Positions 34,682-44,015 of a DNA stretch of 64,000 bases are shown here, one piece after another; position 1 is the first letter of the stretch, and every line of letters begins with the position of its first letter. A program made the position numbers and the translations under genes. Under the pieces are notes generated by a model that did no database searches, was not told the origin of the DNA, and worked only from the letters and a program-made list of their open reading frames with translations. The DNA is from Bacteroidales bacterium (GTDB taxonomy: Bacteria > Bacteroidota > Bacteroidia > Bacteroidales > Marinifilaceae), in NCBI GenBank assembly GCA_015061245.1, contig SUWY01000001.1:149054-213053 (forward strand). Direction: 5' to 3'.

Positions 34682-35716
34682 ATGAATAGAAAGAGTAAAA
34701 AGTTGCTTTTCAACATTTGTGTTGGAGCTGTAATGGTGTTGGGAATAGTGTGGATCTTCTCTAAGTTTATCCATTTGGGTAGTGTTGAGTTTACCGATAA
34801 TGCGCAGGTAAAGCAGCATATTGTTCCTGTAAATTCAAGGGTTCAGGGATTTATTAAGAGTATCCATTTTAATGAATATCAGGAGGTGAAGAGGGGTGAT
34901 ACCCTTGTTGTTATCGATGATGCCGAGTTCCGTTTCCGTTTGGCGCAGGCTGAGGCTGATTATCAGAATGCGTTGTCGGGCAATAGTGCAATGAGCAACT
35001 CTATATCAACTATCAGCAACAATATAGCTGTCTCTGATGCAGGAATAAACGAGGCAAAGGTTATTATGGATAATGCGGAGCGTGAGTATATCCGTTTTAA
35101 GAATTTGTATGAGAAAGAGGCTGTAACAAAGCAGCAGTTTGATGGAGTTAAAACAGCATACGACGCAAGTAAGGCACGTTATGAAATGTTGGTACGTCAG
35201 AAGAGAAGTACTGCATTGGTAAAGAGCGAGCAGGAGCAGCGTTTGAACCAGACTCAGGCTGTTATTGAGCTGGCAAAGGCTGCAGTTGAGTTGGCAAAGT
35301 TGAATTTGTCATATACCGTTATTGTTGCCCCTTGCGATGGAGTTGTTGGAAGAAAGAGCATTCAGGAGGGACAGTTGATTCAGCCCGGTCAGACAATGGT
35401 CAGTGTGGTTGATGCAAATGAGAAGTGGGTTGTTGCAAACTATAAGGAGACCCAGACTGCAAATATTACAGAGGGTTGCGAGGTCGAGATAGAGGTAGAT
35501 GCAGTTCCCGGTAAGGTTTACAAGGGTTTTGTTAAGTCAATCTCGGGAGCAACCGGAGCAAGTTTCTCTTTGATGCCTCAGGATAACTCATCGGGTAATT
35601 TTGTAAAGGTTGAGCAGAGAATTCCTGTTCGTATTGAGTTCTCGAACGAGAATAGTGCTCAGGATATGGCGTTGTTGCGTGCAGGAATGAATGTTGAGTG
35701 TATTGTAAACTACTAA
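34682..35716 (+). CDS. EmrA-like membrane fusion protein (HlyD family)
   Basis: 344 residues with one N-terminal membrane segment (about 8-28), lipoyl halves around VQGFIKSIHFNEYQEVKRGDTL (50-75) and IVAPCDGVVGRKSIQEGQ (about 220), and a coiled-coil hairpin between. In EmrAB-TolC systems it spans the periplasm between the MFS pump and TolC. Starts 23 bp after the TolC-like gene and ends 4 bp before the MFS gene; a tripartite pump is well supported by order. Confidence 0.92.
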   Translation: MNRKSKKLLFNICVGAVMVLGIVWIFSKFIHLGSVEFTDNAQVKQHIVPVNSRVQGFIKSIHFNEYQEVKRGDTLVVIDDAEFRFRLAQAEADYQNALSGNSAMSNSISTISNNIAVSDAGINEAKVIMDNAEREYIRFKNLYEKEAVTKQQFDGVKTAYDASKARYEMLVRQKRSTALVKSEQEQRLNQTQAVIELAKAAVELAKLNLSYTVIVAPCDGVVGRKSIQEGQLIQPGQTMVSVVDANEKWVVANYKETQTANITEGCEVEIEVDAVPGKVYKGFVKSISGATGASFSLMPQDNSSGNFVKVEQRIPVRIEFSNENSAQDMALLRAGMNVECIVNY

Positions 35717-35720
35717 TACT

Positions 35721-37301
35721 ATGCACGAGATACCCAAATTTGCAATCCCTGATATGCGTAGCTTTGTGCCAGAGAAGTTACGCCCATGGATTGTAATTCT
35801 GTTTATGATAATATTCCAGCTTTCAGGAGCCGGAATATATATGGCCGCATCGGTAGAGATGGCAGGAGCTACAGCCCTAATGCAACAGGATATTCTGATG
35901 ATAGGGTATGCCTCGATGGCAGGGATGGCTCTTACCTTTGCTTTGATGTTCAGGTTAAAGTTCCGCTATACAACTTTTCAAGCATTTATGATATGCTGCT
36001 CGGTTATTATAGTGGGAAACATAATCTGTATGTACTCGAAGTGTGTGCCTCTTATGGTAATTGTGAGTTTTATTGCAGGTTTCTTTAGAATGTGGGGTAT
36101 ATTTACCTGTAACTCCAGTGTGCAGCTCTGGATTACACCCAAGAGAGATATGTCCATATTCTTCTGCTATATCTATCTGCAGGTGCAGATGGGAATACAG
36201 CTCTCGGGTCTGATGACAATGCACATTGCGCACCATGCAATGTGGGAGTATATGCACTATGCAATAATAGCTTTGTTGCTTTTGGTAATGCTTACAGTTC
36301 TGTGTATATATCACAATTGGAGAGTTATGCCTAAACTTCAGCTATATGGAGTGGATTGGTTGGGTGCATTGTTGTGGGGAGGTGTAATGCTTTGTGTAAT
36401 TTTTGTCTGTGTCTATGGAGACTATTACGATTGGTATGACTCTTCAGAGATTCGAATTGCCAGTGGTGCTGCTTTGTTGATGGTAGGCTTGAATCTATGG
36501 AGAGCTTCATTTATCCGTCATCCATTTATCGGACTAAAGACATGGTCGCAGAAGCCTATCTATTTGACAATGTTGCTCTATTTGGTTGTGGATTTGTTGA
36601 TTGCTCCGAGCCATATGTTTGAACACATGTACGTTGAGGCAATTTTGGGTTATGACGCTCTCCATGCAGTGTCGTTGAACTGGTTTGCCCTTGCAGGAAG
36701 TGTGGTTGGTGCAATCTTTACCTATTTTACCTTTGCAAAAAACAAGTGGCGCTATAGGGTGATGTCATTAATCGGTTTTACATTGATAGTGCTCTATTTG
36801 GTAATATTTTACTTTTTGATAGATTACAACTTACCAAAGGAGGCCTTTATTTTGCCTATATTTTTGCGAGGATTCGGATATGTTGTAATTGCAATTGTCT
36901 TCTTGACAGCGTTGACAAAGATTCCGTTCAACATATTCTTCCAGACCGTATCAATGCAGGGTTGGATAAGCGCAGCATGCGGAGGTGTTATTGGAACTGC
37001 AATCCTTGGTGAGTGGTTTCAGAAAACCGTTGCAAAGAACAGTATGTTGCTTACCGCCAATATGGATGCGTTGAATACCCAGGTTAATCCAATGAATTAT
37101 GGTAAAATCTATGGGGCCTCTCAACTTCAGGCAATGCTTTTATCTATGAAGGAGATTTATGGCTGGCTGACAATCCTTGGAGTGTTGTGCATAGCTCTCT
37201 TCTTGTTCCATCAAAGTTCATTGCGTCCTAAATCAATCCACCCGAAGTACTTTATTATCTGGAAGGCTATTAGGAGCGAGGTTTCAAGAGTGAAGAGTTG
37301 A
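35721..37301 (+). CDS. EmrB-like MFS drug transporter (DHA2-type, 14 segments)
   Basis: 526 residues, very hydrophobic, about 14 membrane segments. Pairing with EmrA and TolC genes fits proton-driven drug export across both membranes. The N-terminus (MHEIPKFAIPDMRSFVPEKLRPWIVIL) is atypical in being long and proline-rich; strongly conserved MFS motif A is not clear to me, which is common in the Bacteroidota branch of this family. Its last codons (RVKS then TGA) run into a G/A-rich repeat. Confidence 0.85.
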   Translation: MHEIPKFAIPDMRSFVPEKLRPWIVILFMIIFQLSGAGIYMAASVEMAGATALMQQDILMIGYASMAGMALTFALMFRLKFRYTTFQAFMICCSVIIVGNIICMYSKCVPLMVIVSFIAGFFRMWGIFTCNSSVQLWITPKRDMSIFFCYIYLQVQMGIQLSGLMTMHIAHHAMWEYMHYAIIALLLLVMLTVLCIYHNWRVMPKLQLYGVDWLGALLWGGVMLCVIFVCVYGDYYDWYDSSEIRIASGAALLMVGLNLWRASFIRHPFIGLKTWSQKPIYLTMLLYLVVDLLIAPSHMFEHMYVEAILGYDALHAVSLNWFALAGSVVGAIFTYFTFAKNKWRYRVMSLIGFTLIVLYLVIFYFLIDYNLPKEAFILPIFLRGFGYVVIAIVFLTALTKIPFNIFFQTVSMQGWISAACGGVIGTAILGEWFQKTVAKNSMLLTANMDALNTQVNPMNYGKIYGASQLQAMLLSMKEIYGWLTILGVLCIALFLFHQSSLRPKSIHPKYFIIWKAIRSEVSRVKS

Positions 37302-37387
37302 GAGGTGAAAGGGGAAAAGTGATGAGGTGAAAGGGGAAAGGTGATGAGGTGATGAGGTGATGAGGTGAGAGGGGAAAGGGGAAAAAA
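37286..37387 (+). repeat. Cytosine-free G/A/T tandem array downstream of the MFS gene
   Basis: 102 bases without any C on the plus strand, built from GGTGAAAGGGGAAA and GATGAGGT type units (GATGAGGT occurs several times running). It starts in the last codons of the MFS gene and ends at the following terminator. Confidence 0.85.
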
Positions 37388-37424
37388 CTCCCGAGATTGC
37401 AACTTGCAATCTTGGGAGTTTTTT
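37382..37424. terminator. Strong terminator after the efflux operon
   Basis: AAAAAACTCCCGAGATTGCA pairs with TGCAATCTTGGGAGTTTTTT with one mismatch and a tiny loop (37382-37424). A-run and T-run on either side make it able to act in both directions. Confidence 0.88.
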
Positions 37425-37760
37425 CAATTCCTAATTCCTAATTCGCAAACACTTCGCGTTTCCGCAAAATCGGCGGCGGTTAACCACACTTCGTGTGCTT
37501 CTACTCCTCGCGGCTCAGCATAACCCAAGTAAACTTGGTTTCTGCATTCGCTCCGCAGCGTCGGTTCAGCATAATGCAAATAAATTTGCCTTCTGCGTTC
37601 GGCTTGCACGATTTTTCCTAATTCCTAATTCCTAATTCCTAATTTCTAATTCCTAATTTCAGATTTCAGATTTCTAATTTCAGATTTCAGATTTCAGATC
37701 ACTCCTCACTCCTCACTCCTCACTCCTCACTCCTCACTCCTAACTGTTCACTCCTAACTT
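37425..37760. repeat. Gene-free stretch of stacked short repeats and hairpins
   Basis: About 336 bp with no convincing gene. ATTCCTA repeats frame it at 37427-37443 and 37615-37670. Between them are hairpins: CACACTTCGTGTG (37485-37497), CCAAGTAAACTTGG (37525-37538), CGCTCCGCAGCG (37549-37560) and GCAAATAAATTTGC (37576-37589), with two copies of a unit of about 51 bp starting GGCTCAGCATAA (37512) and GGTTCAGCATAA (37563). TTTCAGA repeats at 37656-37700 and CACTCCT repeats at 37701-37755 follow, ending at the M16 stop codon. Confidence 0.85.
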
Positions 37761-40562
37761 CTATTTCGCTGGAACGAACATGATGTCAATTATGTCGCGT
37801 TTGTCTGTGTAACGTGCGGCATGTTTCATGACATCCTCAACTGTGATAGATTCAAGAATATCTTCGTAGTTCTTAGGATCAGCCTGGTTGTAGCCGTTCA
37901 TGTAGTAGTTATAAACGGTGTTAAGAACGTAGCTGTTGTGGTTCTTGCTCTGCTCATAGCTGTTAAGCATGCTCTTCTTGATCTTGTCAAGCTCCTCGGC
38001 TGATGGACCGCTTTGAGCAATGCTGTCAATTCCCTTGTAGATAAGACTCTTCAAGTGCTCAGCTCTGTCAGGATTACAATCGAACTGCATTGTCAAGCTA
38101 TACTTAGATACCGGTGATGCAGATGAACCCTGCTGTACTTGAACTCCGTAGGTTCCTCCCTCTTTCTCGCGAATATCCTCGGTATATCTCAGGCTCAACA
38201 ATCTTGCCAAAATCAAGTTGGTGTAGCTAACCTTTCTGTTTTTGGTGCTCATGCGCTTAGAGATATTTACAATTACAGAGCACTTCTCATCGGTCATAGG
38301 AACCTCAATAACCTTCTTGGTAATTCCGAATGGGCTGTGAACGGTTCCCTCAACTTTCTTATCTTTCTTACCCTCACGGATAGATCCGATATACTTCTCT
38401 GCGTATGCCTTAACGCTATCCTCCGGAGCATTACCTACAATAAAGAATGTGAAGTCTTTAACTCCGTTGAAACGGTCGCGATAGATCTCCTCAATTTTGT
38501 TAATGTCAACCTTGTTGATTGTCTCCTCGCTCAACAATACTGTGCGAGGGCTGTAGTTTGACATAATCAATGACAAAGAGTCTTGCATGATGCTTGATGG
38601 ATCTTTCTTCATTGTTGGAATCAACTCCAAATACTTCTGCATTGTTACGTCGTGAATCTCCTTGTCGAAACGAGGCTCCTCAAAACGCAAATATAGAAGT
38701 TTGAACATCGTCTCAAGATCCTTAGGGGTTGTGCTTCCGTTTACATTCTCGGTTCCACCGCTAACAGATACTCCGCAACGAGCTTGGATTCCTGCCAACT
38801 TCTGTGCCAAATCCATCTGGTTGAACTTGCCAAGTCCATAACTGCTAATCAAACCGTTCATCATTGTGATTGATGGCATATCCTGGTCTGCATAACGGTT
38901 GTGACCTCCACGACTTACTCCTCGCAAATCAACAGACTCCTTCTCGTAGTCAGCGTGCTTGTAGATAACTGTAGCTCCATTTGCAAGAGTCCACTTAACT
39001 GCTCCAACCTCTTTGTCGCGCTTCTCCTTGATAACAGGACTTCCTTTAAGCTCTCCGTCAATCAACTCTCCCTTCACTGCGTTGTTTGCGTATGGGGTGA
39101 TTGATGAGGCATCAATGTTGTTCATAACAGCAAATGCCTGCTCTTTGGTCATGTGTGGAACGTCAAGTCCCGTAACAATGATTGCAGTGTTGCTACCCTG
39201 AATCATTTGAGGAATGCGCTTCATAATATCGCCAACAGTAATCTCGTTCAATACTTTGTTAGCGAAGTTATAATATACATCGAAGTCCATATTTGGCTCA
39301 TTCTCAAGGAAGTTAACCAAAATATCCTCCATGTAGCTGTTGTTACTTGTCTTATCCTGCTCCTTGTATGCTGTCTCAAGGTTTGCCTTGATATTTGCCT
39401 TAACGTTGTTCAACTCATCCTCAGAGAAGCCATACATAAATGCCTGAAGAATCATCTTCCAGCTTGCCTCAAGAGCCTTTATCTCCTCGTCAACTCCGTT
39501 ACGTGGCAATATACCCAATCCGAAGTAGTCATATCCGCGAGCAACGGCTCCGATACCTACTGATGATGACATGAATGGAGCATTTGGTTTCTGGCTCTCT
39601 CTTGTGAATCTACGGTTCATCATTGAGGTGAACATAGATTGTACAATGTTGTCATACAAATATGCGTAGGTGTTCTTGTACTCAGCCGATGGTGCAGGCA
39701 TAATCATCTGAATGTTGATGTTTGTTTGGGTTGCCTCTTTATCGGTTGCAACTACGAATCTCGGCTCATCGTATGGAGGTACTGCAATGAATGGGCGAGG
39801 AACCTCGTTTTCAGGGTTCTCGATACTGCTGAACATAGCAATAATCTTCTCCTCGATGCTCTTAGGGTCGATGTCTCCTACAATAGCAATTGCCTCAAGA
39901 TTTGGACGATACCATCTCTGATAGAAGTCGCGGATTGTCTCTGGTTTGAAGTTCTGGATTACGTTAATGTCTCCGATAACAGTTCTGTTTGCGTATGGAG
40001 AGCCGGCGAATACAACAGGCATCATCTGTTTTCTGATACGCATACTTGAATTCTGGCGACCTCGCCACTCCTCTGTAATAACTCCACGCTCAGCGTCAAG
40101 CTCCTCTTCGGTCAATAGAAGATAGCGAGACCAGTCGTGCAAGACAAGAAGACATGAGTCTATCAATGTTTGATCGGTTGTCGGAATGTTGAACAGAGTG
40201 TATACAGTCTCGTTCAAACTTGTGTAGGCATTAATGCTACGGCCAAAATCAACTCCGTGACGCTCAAGCATGTTGATAATGCCTTTGCCAGGGAAGTTTT
40301 TGGTTCCATTGAATGCCATGTGCTCAAGGAAGTGTGCCAATCCATCCTCCTCGTCGGTCTCGAGAGTTGCACCAACGTTACGGATAATGTAAAAATCGGC
40401 TCTATCCTTTGGCTCCTGATTCTTTTGGATGTAGTAGGTCAAGCCATTAGGAAGAACTCCTTTCACAACCTTAGAGGTAAACGGAATAGTGTCCGTTAAA
40501 TTCTGGGCCATGAGCGCGCCGCAGAAGATCAGCGTAAATGCTGTTAAAAGTAGTTTTTTCAT
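37761..40562 (-). CDS. M16-family zinc metallopeptidase (pitrilysin/insulinase-like), exported
   Basis: 933 residues with signal peptide 1-20 (ends ALMAQ). The inverted zinc motif HFLEH is at 77-81 with the third ligand Glu expected about 75 residues on, in LDAERGVITEEW. Two M16 repeats are followed by an inactive C-terminal half (SSASPVSKYSLTMQF). Periplasmic peptidases of this family degrade small peptides. A TAnnTTTG motif precedes it and a repeat array begins right after its stop. No partner subunit gene adjoins, so it should be a single-chain enzyme. Confidence 0.94.
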   Translation of the reverse strand: MKKLLLTAFTLIFCGALMAQNLTDTIPFTSKVVKGVLPNGLTYYIQKNQEPKDRADFYIIRNVGATLETDEEDGLAHFLEHMAFNGTKNFPGKGIINMLERHGVDFGRSINAYTSLNETVYTLFNIPTTDQTLIDSCLLVLHDWSRYLLLTEEELDAERGVITEEWRGRQNSSMRIRKQMMPVVFAGSPYANRTVIGDINVIQNFKPETIRDFYQRWYRPNLEAIAIVGDIDPKSIEEKIIAMFSSIENPENEVPRPFIAVPPYDEPRFVVATDKEATQTNINIQMIMPAPSAEYKNTYAYLYDNIVQSMFTSMMNRRFTRESQKPNAPFMSSSVGIGAVARGYDYFGLGILPRNGVDEEIKALEASWKMILQAFMYGFSEDELNNVKANIKANLETAYKEQDKTSNNSYMEDILVNFLENEPNMDFDVYYNFANKVLNEITVGDIMKRIPQMIQGSNTAIIVTGLDVPHMTKEQAFAVMNNIDASSITPYANNAVKGELIDGELKGSPVIKEKRDKEVGAVKWTLANGATVIYKHADYEKESVDLRGVSRGGHNRYADQDMPSITMMNGLISSYGLGKFNQMDLAQKLAGIQARCGVSVSGGTENVNGSTTPKDLETMFKLLYLRFEEPRFDKEIHDVTMQKYLELIPTMKKDPSSIMQDSLSLIMSNYSPRTVLLSEETINKVDINKIEEIYRDRFNGVKDFTFFIVGNAPEDSVKAYAEKYIGSIREGKKDKKVEGTVHSPFGITKKVIEVPMTDEKCSVIVNISKRMSTKNRKVSYTNLILARLLSLRYTEDIREKEGGTYGVQVQQGSSASPVSKYSLTMQFDCNPDRAEHLKSLIYKGIDSIAQSGPSAEELDKIKKSMLNSYEQSKNHNSYVLNTVYNYYMNGYNQADPKNYEDILESITVEDVMKHAARYTDKRDIIDIMFVPAK

Positions 40563-40597
40563 CTTATAGTTAGTTATATTATTTTTTCTTTAACGTG

Positions 40598-40605
40598 CAA
40601 AGGTA
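40598..40605 (-). promoter_or_regulatory. Candidate -7 element for the M16 peptidase
   Basis: TACCTTTG on the minus strand, 36 bp upstream of the start at 40562. Confidence 0.6.
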
Positions 40606-40635
40606 ACACTTTAAATCAAAATTACGTTACTAATT

Positions 40636-40643
40636 TATGTTTG
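40636..40643 (+). promoter_or_regulatory. Candidate -7 element for the YbdG-like channel
   Basis: TATGTTTG, 31 bp before ATG 40674. A second match, TATTTTTG at 40661-40668, lies too close to the ATG to be the main one. Confidence 0.45.
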
Positions 40644-40673
40644 TTAACTTCAACCGCAATTATTTTTGACAAT

Positions 40674-41876
40674 ATGGATACAAATAAGTTTATGCAATTT
40701 TGGAATGAGATTCATGGGCCTGAGCGGTGGGAGGTTGCTGTAAGGGTGTTGATTATTTGGGTGTTTGCATTGCTAATTTTTCTCTTTCTTCACCGCTGGT
40801 TGCCGAAGATACTTTCAAAACGTCACGGAGGGAATAAAAAGCGGCGTTGGATGGAGGTAATTGCTCAAAATAAGCTTCTTACAAAACTCGGAATAGTGAT
40901 ACTTGTGGCAACATTGAGCGCTATGTTGCCCTTGATAAATTGGGAGGGGGTCACAGCTTTAAGAAAAGTGATATCGATACTCTTTATTGCGATGGCTACA
41001 ATCTTTATAGCCTCGCTCATGAGAACTGCAAATGGAATTTACGAGGGGTTTCCAATTGCAAAGTCGAGGCCTATAAAACTCTTTGTCCAGACTGCAGAGG
41101 TGCTTCTCTATTGTGTGGGAATCATATTTATTATCAGTGTTATAGTATCGAAAACTCCGCATAATCTGTTTGTAGGTTTAGGAGCTTTTGCTGCGGTAGT
41201 AATGTTGATTTTTAAAGATTCCATAACAGGGTTTGTTGCCGGAATTCAGCTGAATGCCAATGATATGGTGCGGTTAGGCGATTGGATTGTTGTGGAGAAT
41301 TGCAGCGCAAACGGAGTTGTTGAGGAGATTAATCTATACACCGTAAAGGTTAGAAACTGGGATATGACTCTCTCAATGGTTCCAACCTATCAACTTGTTT
41401 CGGTCCCTTTTATAAATTGGCGAGGTATGTTTGATAGCGAGGGGCGAAGAATTATGCAGAATGTCTATGTAGATGCCCGTTCTGTCCACTTTGTTTCGGA
41501 AGAGGAGCTGCTCAAAATAAGGAATTCAATATATTTGAAGGAGTTTATAGAGAAGAAGTTGTTGGAATTAGAGGCTCAAAAGGCAGAGGAGAAGAGTGTT
41601 TTAGATGTTAATAGTTTAACAAATCTGACGCTCTTTCGACACTATATGGAGGCGTGGATGTCTGCCAATGCAAAGTTGAATGTCAGAATGCTCTGTATGG
41701 TTAGAGAGTTGCCATCCTCGCCCACAGGAATCCCTTTGCAGTTTTACTGTTTTACAAAGGATAAACAATGGGTTGAACATGAGCATATTATAGCAGATAT
41801 GTTTGATCATATCTATGCAGTTTTATCGGAATTTTCGCTCCACGTATATGAATATTCTCATCCCTCGTGGGAATAA
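40674..41876 (+). CDS. MscS-family mechanosensitive channel, YbdG-like
   Basis: 400 residues from ATG 40674; the in-frame TTG at 40641 overlaps the promoter motif. Five N-terminal segments (about 17-40, 60-80, 90-110, 130-152, 155-180), then the MscS pore-beta region (GFVAGIQLNANDMVRLGDWIV) and a long cytoplasmic domain. Length and the PTYQLVSVPFINWRGMFDSEGRRI stretch resemble E. coli YbdG, a small-conductance channel relieving osmotic shock. It stands alone between divergent and parallel promoters. Confidence 0.88.
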   Translation: MDTNKFMQFWNEIHGPERWEVAVRVLIIWVFALLIFLFLHRWLPKILSKRHGGNKKRRWMEVIAQNKLLTKLGIVILVATLSAMLPLINWEGVTALRKVISILFIAMATIFIASLMRTANGIYEGFPIAKSRPIKLFVQTAEVLLYCVGIIFIISVIVSKTPHNLFVGLGAFAAVVMLIFKDSITGFVAGIQLNANDMVRLGDWIVVENCSANGVVEEINLYTVKVRNWDMTLSMVPTYQLVSVPFINWRGMFDSEGRRIMQNVYVDARSVHFVSEEELLKIRNSIYLKEFIEKKLLELEAQKAEEKSVLDVNSLTNLTLFRHYMEAWMSANAKLNVRMLCMVRELPSSPTGIPLQFYCFTKDKQWVEHEHIIADMFDHIYAVLSEFSLHVYEYSHPSWE

Positions 41877-41920
41877 AGTTAAATAAATATAAAACAGTCA
41901 ATAATTTGAAAAATAAACCC

Positions 41921-41928
41921 TACCTTTG
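41921..41928 (+). promoter_or_regulatory. Candidate -7 element for the M23-dxr-rseP row
   Basis: TACCTTTG, 23 bp before ATG 41952. Confidence 0.65.
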
Positions 41929-41951
41929 CGCGTTATAACAAGGCAAGGAGT

Positions 41952-42827
41952 ATGGCGGAAAAGAAGGTGTCACTTTGGAAAAGACTCAGGTTTAAATTCA
42001 GAATAACCGTGGTCAACGATACAATGTACGAAGAGGTTCTTCGTTTTAGGGTATCGTTGTTGAGGATTATTGTCGGACTTGGAGTCTTGGCTATGCTTTT
42101 AGTTTTGATTACATCGTATCTGATAGCCTTTACCTCAATCCGAGAGTGGATTCCCGGATATCCTGATAAGAATTTTAGAACCGAAATGTTGTCAACATCA
42201 TTAAGGTTGGATTCTATTCAGAATGAGCTTGATAAGCGAGATGACTTTATACGCTCTTTACAAATTATGATTGGAGGTGGCGAGTATGGTCAGGAACCAA
42301 ATGATACGCTTGTCAATGAGAATACAGCTTTGAGCAGTGTTAAGTACGATACAATTATGCTTCAGATTACTGAAGAGGAGTTGGCATTCCGCACAGAGAT
42401 TGAGAATGAAGAGCGATTCTCATTGGGTTTGGGTATGAAGCCGGCCAATAAAGAGTATTACCATTTCTACTCTCCGGTAACAGGTTATGTGGTGAGCCAA
42501 TTCAATGAGAAAGAGAAGCATTATGGTATAGATGTGGTTACCAAAAAGGATGCTCCGGTAATGGCAGTGCTTGATGGGGTTGTGGTATTTACCGATTGGA
42601 CAATCAATACCGGTCATGTGGTGGCTATTCAGCATGCAAATAACTTAATGACAATATATAAGCATAATTCAAATCTGTTGTGTAAGCAGGGTGATTATGT
42701 AAGAGCAGGTCAAGTTATAGCCAATGTTGGCGATACAGGCAAGGAGACAAGCGGCCCGCATCTTCATTTTGAGCTATGGAGAGCCGGAAATCCGTTGAAT
42801 CCTGAAGATTTTATCCAATTTAAATAG
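41952..42827 (+). CDS. M23-family peptidase (LytM-type), membrane-anchored
   Basis: 291 residues; a membrane segment at about 33-55, a coiled region, then an M23 domain with HYGIDVV (His and Asp zinc ligands) and HLHFELW (HxH). All ligands are present, so it may be an active peptidoglycan DD-endopeptidase in the periplasm, unlike the degenerate EnvC/NlpD activators. It is the first gene of a row with dxr 7 bp after, rseP and an EEP-family gene. Confidence 0.9.
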   Translation: MAEKKVSLWKRLRFKFRITVVNDTMYEEVLRFRVSLLRIIVGLGVLAMLLVLITSYLIAFTSIREWIPGYPDKNFRTEMLSTSLRLDSIQNELDKRDDFIRSLQIMIGGGEYGQEPNDTLVNENTALSSVKYDTIMLQITEEELAFRTEIENEERFSLGLGMKPANKEYYHFYSPVTGYVVSQFNEKEKHYGIDVVTKKDAPVMAVLDGVVVFTDWTINTGHVVAIQHANNLMTIYKHNSNLLCKQGDYVRAGQVIANVGDTGKETSGPHLHFELWRAGNPLNPEDFIQFK

Positions 42828-42834
42828 AAGAGAT

Positions 42835-43980
42835 TTGAAAAAGAGATTAGCAATATTGGGCTCAACCGGTTCAATCGGAACTCAGACACTTCAGGTTGTT
42901 GATGCAAATCCTGATATGTTCCAGGTTGAGGTGTTGGTTGCAAATAATAGTGTTGAGAAACTGATTGAGCAGGCTAAAAAATACTCTCCGAATGCAGTTG
43001 TAATTGGCAATGAGAAGAACTATTTGGTGGTGAAAGAGGCTCTTTCCGATACCGATGTCAAGGTCTATGCAGGCCAGGATGCCATTGCCCAAGTGGTAAC
43101 AATGGAGAGCGTTGATGTTGTCGTAACAGCAATGGTGGGATATAGCGGCCTTATCCCAACGGTTCGTGCTATTGAGGCAGGAAAGACAATCGCACTTTCA
43201 AATAAAGAGACATTAGTGGTTGCAGGAGAGTTAATTACCAAGTTGCAGAAACAGTATAGAACTGCAATTCTTCCTGTAGACTCCGAGCACTCTGCAATAT
43301 TCCAATGTTTGGTGGGCGAGGCCTCGCCTATTGAGAAGATTCTGTTGACAGCATCGGGAGGACCGTTCCGAGGTAAAAAGCGTTCAGAATTAGAGAAGGT
43401 GACTGCAGCCGATGCTCTTAAGCATCCTACCTGGAATATGGGAGCTAAGGTTACAATTGATTCTGCATCGCTTATGAACAAGGGATTTGAGGCTATGGAG
43501 GCGAAGTGGCTTTTCGGAGTTGAGCCTGATCAGATTCAGGTGGTTGTTCATCCACAATCAATTATCCACTCAATGGTGCAGTTTGCCGATGGTAATGTAA
43601 AGGCACAGTTGGGAATTCACGACATGCGTCTGCCAATTCAGTATGCACTTACTTTCCCTGACAGAGTATACAGCAGTTTGGAGCGTTTGGATTTTGCGAA
43701 GTTGGCAAAACTTGACTTTGAGGATCCCGATATGGAGACCTTCGCCAACCTTAGTATGGCATTCCATGCAATGCGTCAAGGTGGAAATGTGCCTGCGGCA
43801 TTGAATGCAGCGAATGAGATTGCTGTGGCAGCCTTTTTGCAGGACAAGATTTCATTCTTGGGAATGTCAGATATGATTGAGAGTGTAATGAATCGTTGTG
43901 ATTTCATTAAATCGCCCTCGTTGGAGGAGTATGCCGAGACCGATAGAGTGGCCAGAATATTGGCGCAAGAGATGCTATAA
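42835..43980 (+). CDS. dxr: 1-deoxy-D-xylulose 5-phosphate reductoisomerase
   Basis: Commits DXP to the MEP isoprenoid pathway, making MEP with NADPH and a divalent metal. 381 residues. The start is TTG at 42835: the preceding in-frame codons include the stop of the peptidase region and no ATG lies near, while the reading MKKRLAILGSTGSIGTQTL matches the family exactly. NADPH motif GSTGSIG at 9-15; metal-site DSEHSA (VDSEHSAIFQC) and SASLMNKGFEAMEAKWLF at about 203-220. The later MEP enzyme ispE is at 51 kb. Confidence 0.97.
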   Translation: MKKRLAILGSTGSIGTQTLQVVDANPDMFQVEVLVANNSVEKLIEQAKKYSPNAVVIGNEKNYLVVKEALSDTDVKVYAGQDAIAQVVTMESVDVVVTAMVGYSGLIPTVRAIEAGKTIALSNKETLVVAGELITKLQKQYRTAILPVDSEHSAIFQCLVGEASPIEKILLTASGGPFRGKKRSELEKVTAADALKHPTWNMGAKVTIDSASLMNKGFEAMEAKWLFGVEPDQIQVVVHPQSIIHSMVQFADGNVKAQLGIHDMRLPIQYALTFPDRVYSSLERLDFAKLAKLDFEDPDMETFANLSMAFHAMRQGGNVPAALNAANEIAVAAFLQDKISFLGMSDMIESVMNRCDFIKSPSLEEYAETDRVARILAQEML

Positions 43981-44015
43981 TAGAGAATTTAAGATTTAGA
44001 AAATAGAGATAGAAG

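Noticed and set aside
37425..37617. A 61-codon minus-strand frame (37424-37609) in the repeat stretch
   Set aside because: It is made of the repeated hairpin units; no start context or homology.
40661..40668. TATTTTTG as promoter of the YbdG-like gene
   Set aside because: It is 5 bp from ATG 40674; the better-spaced TATGTTTG at 40636 was preferred.
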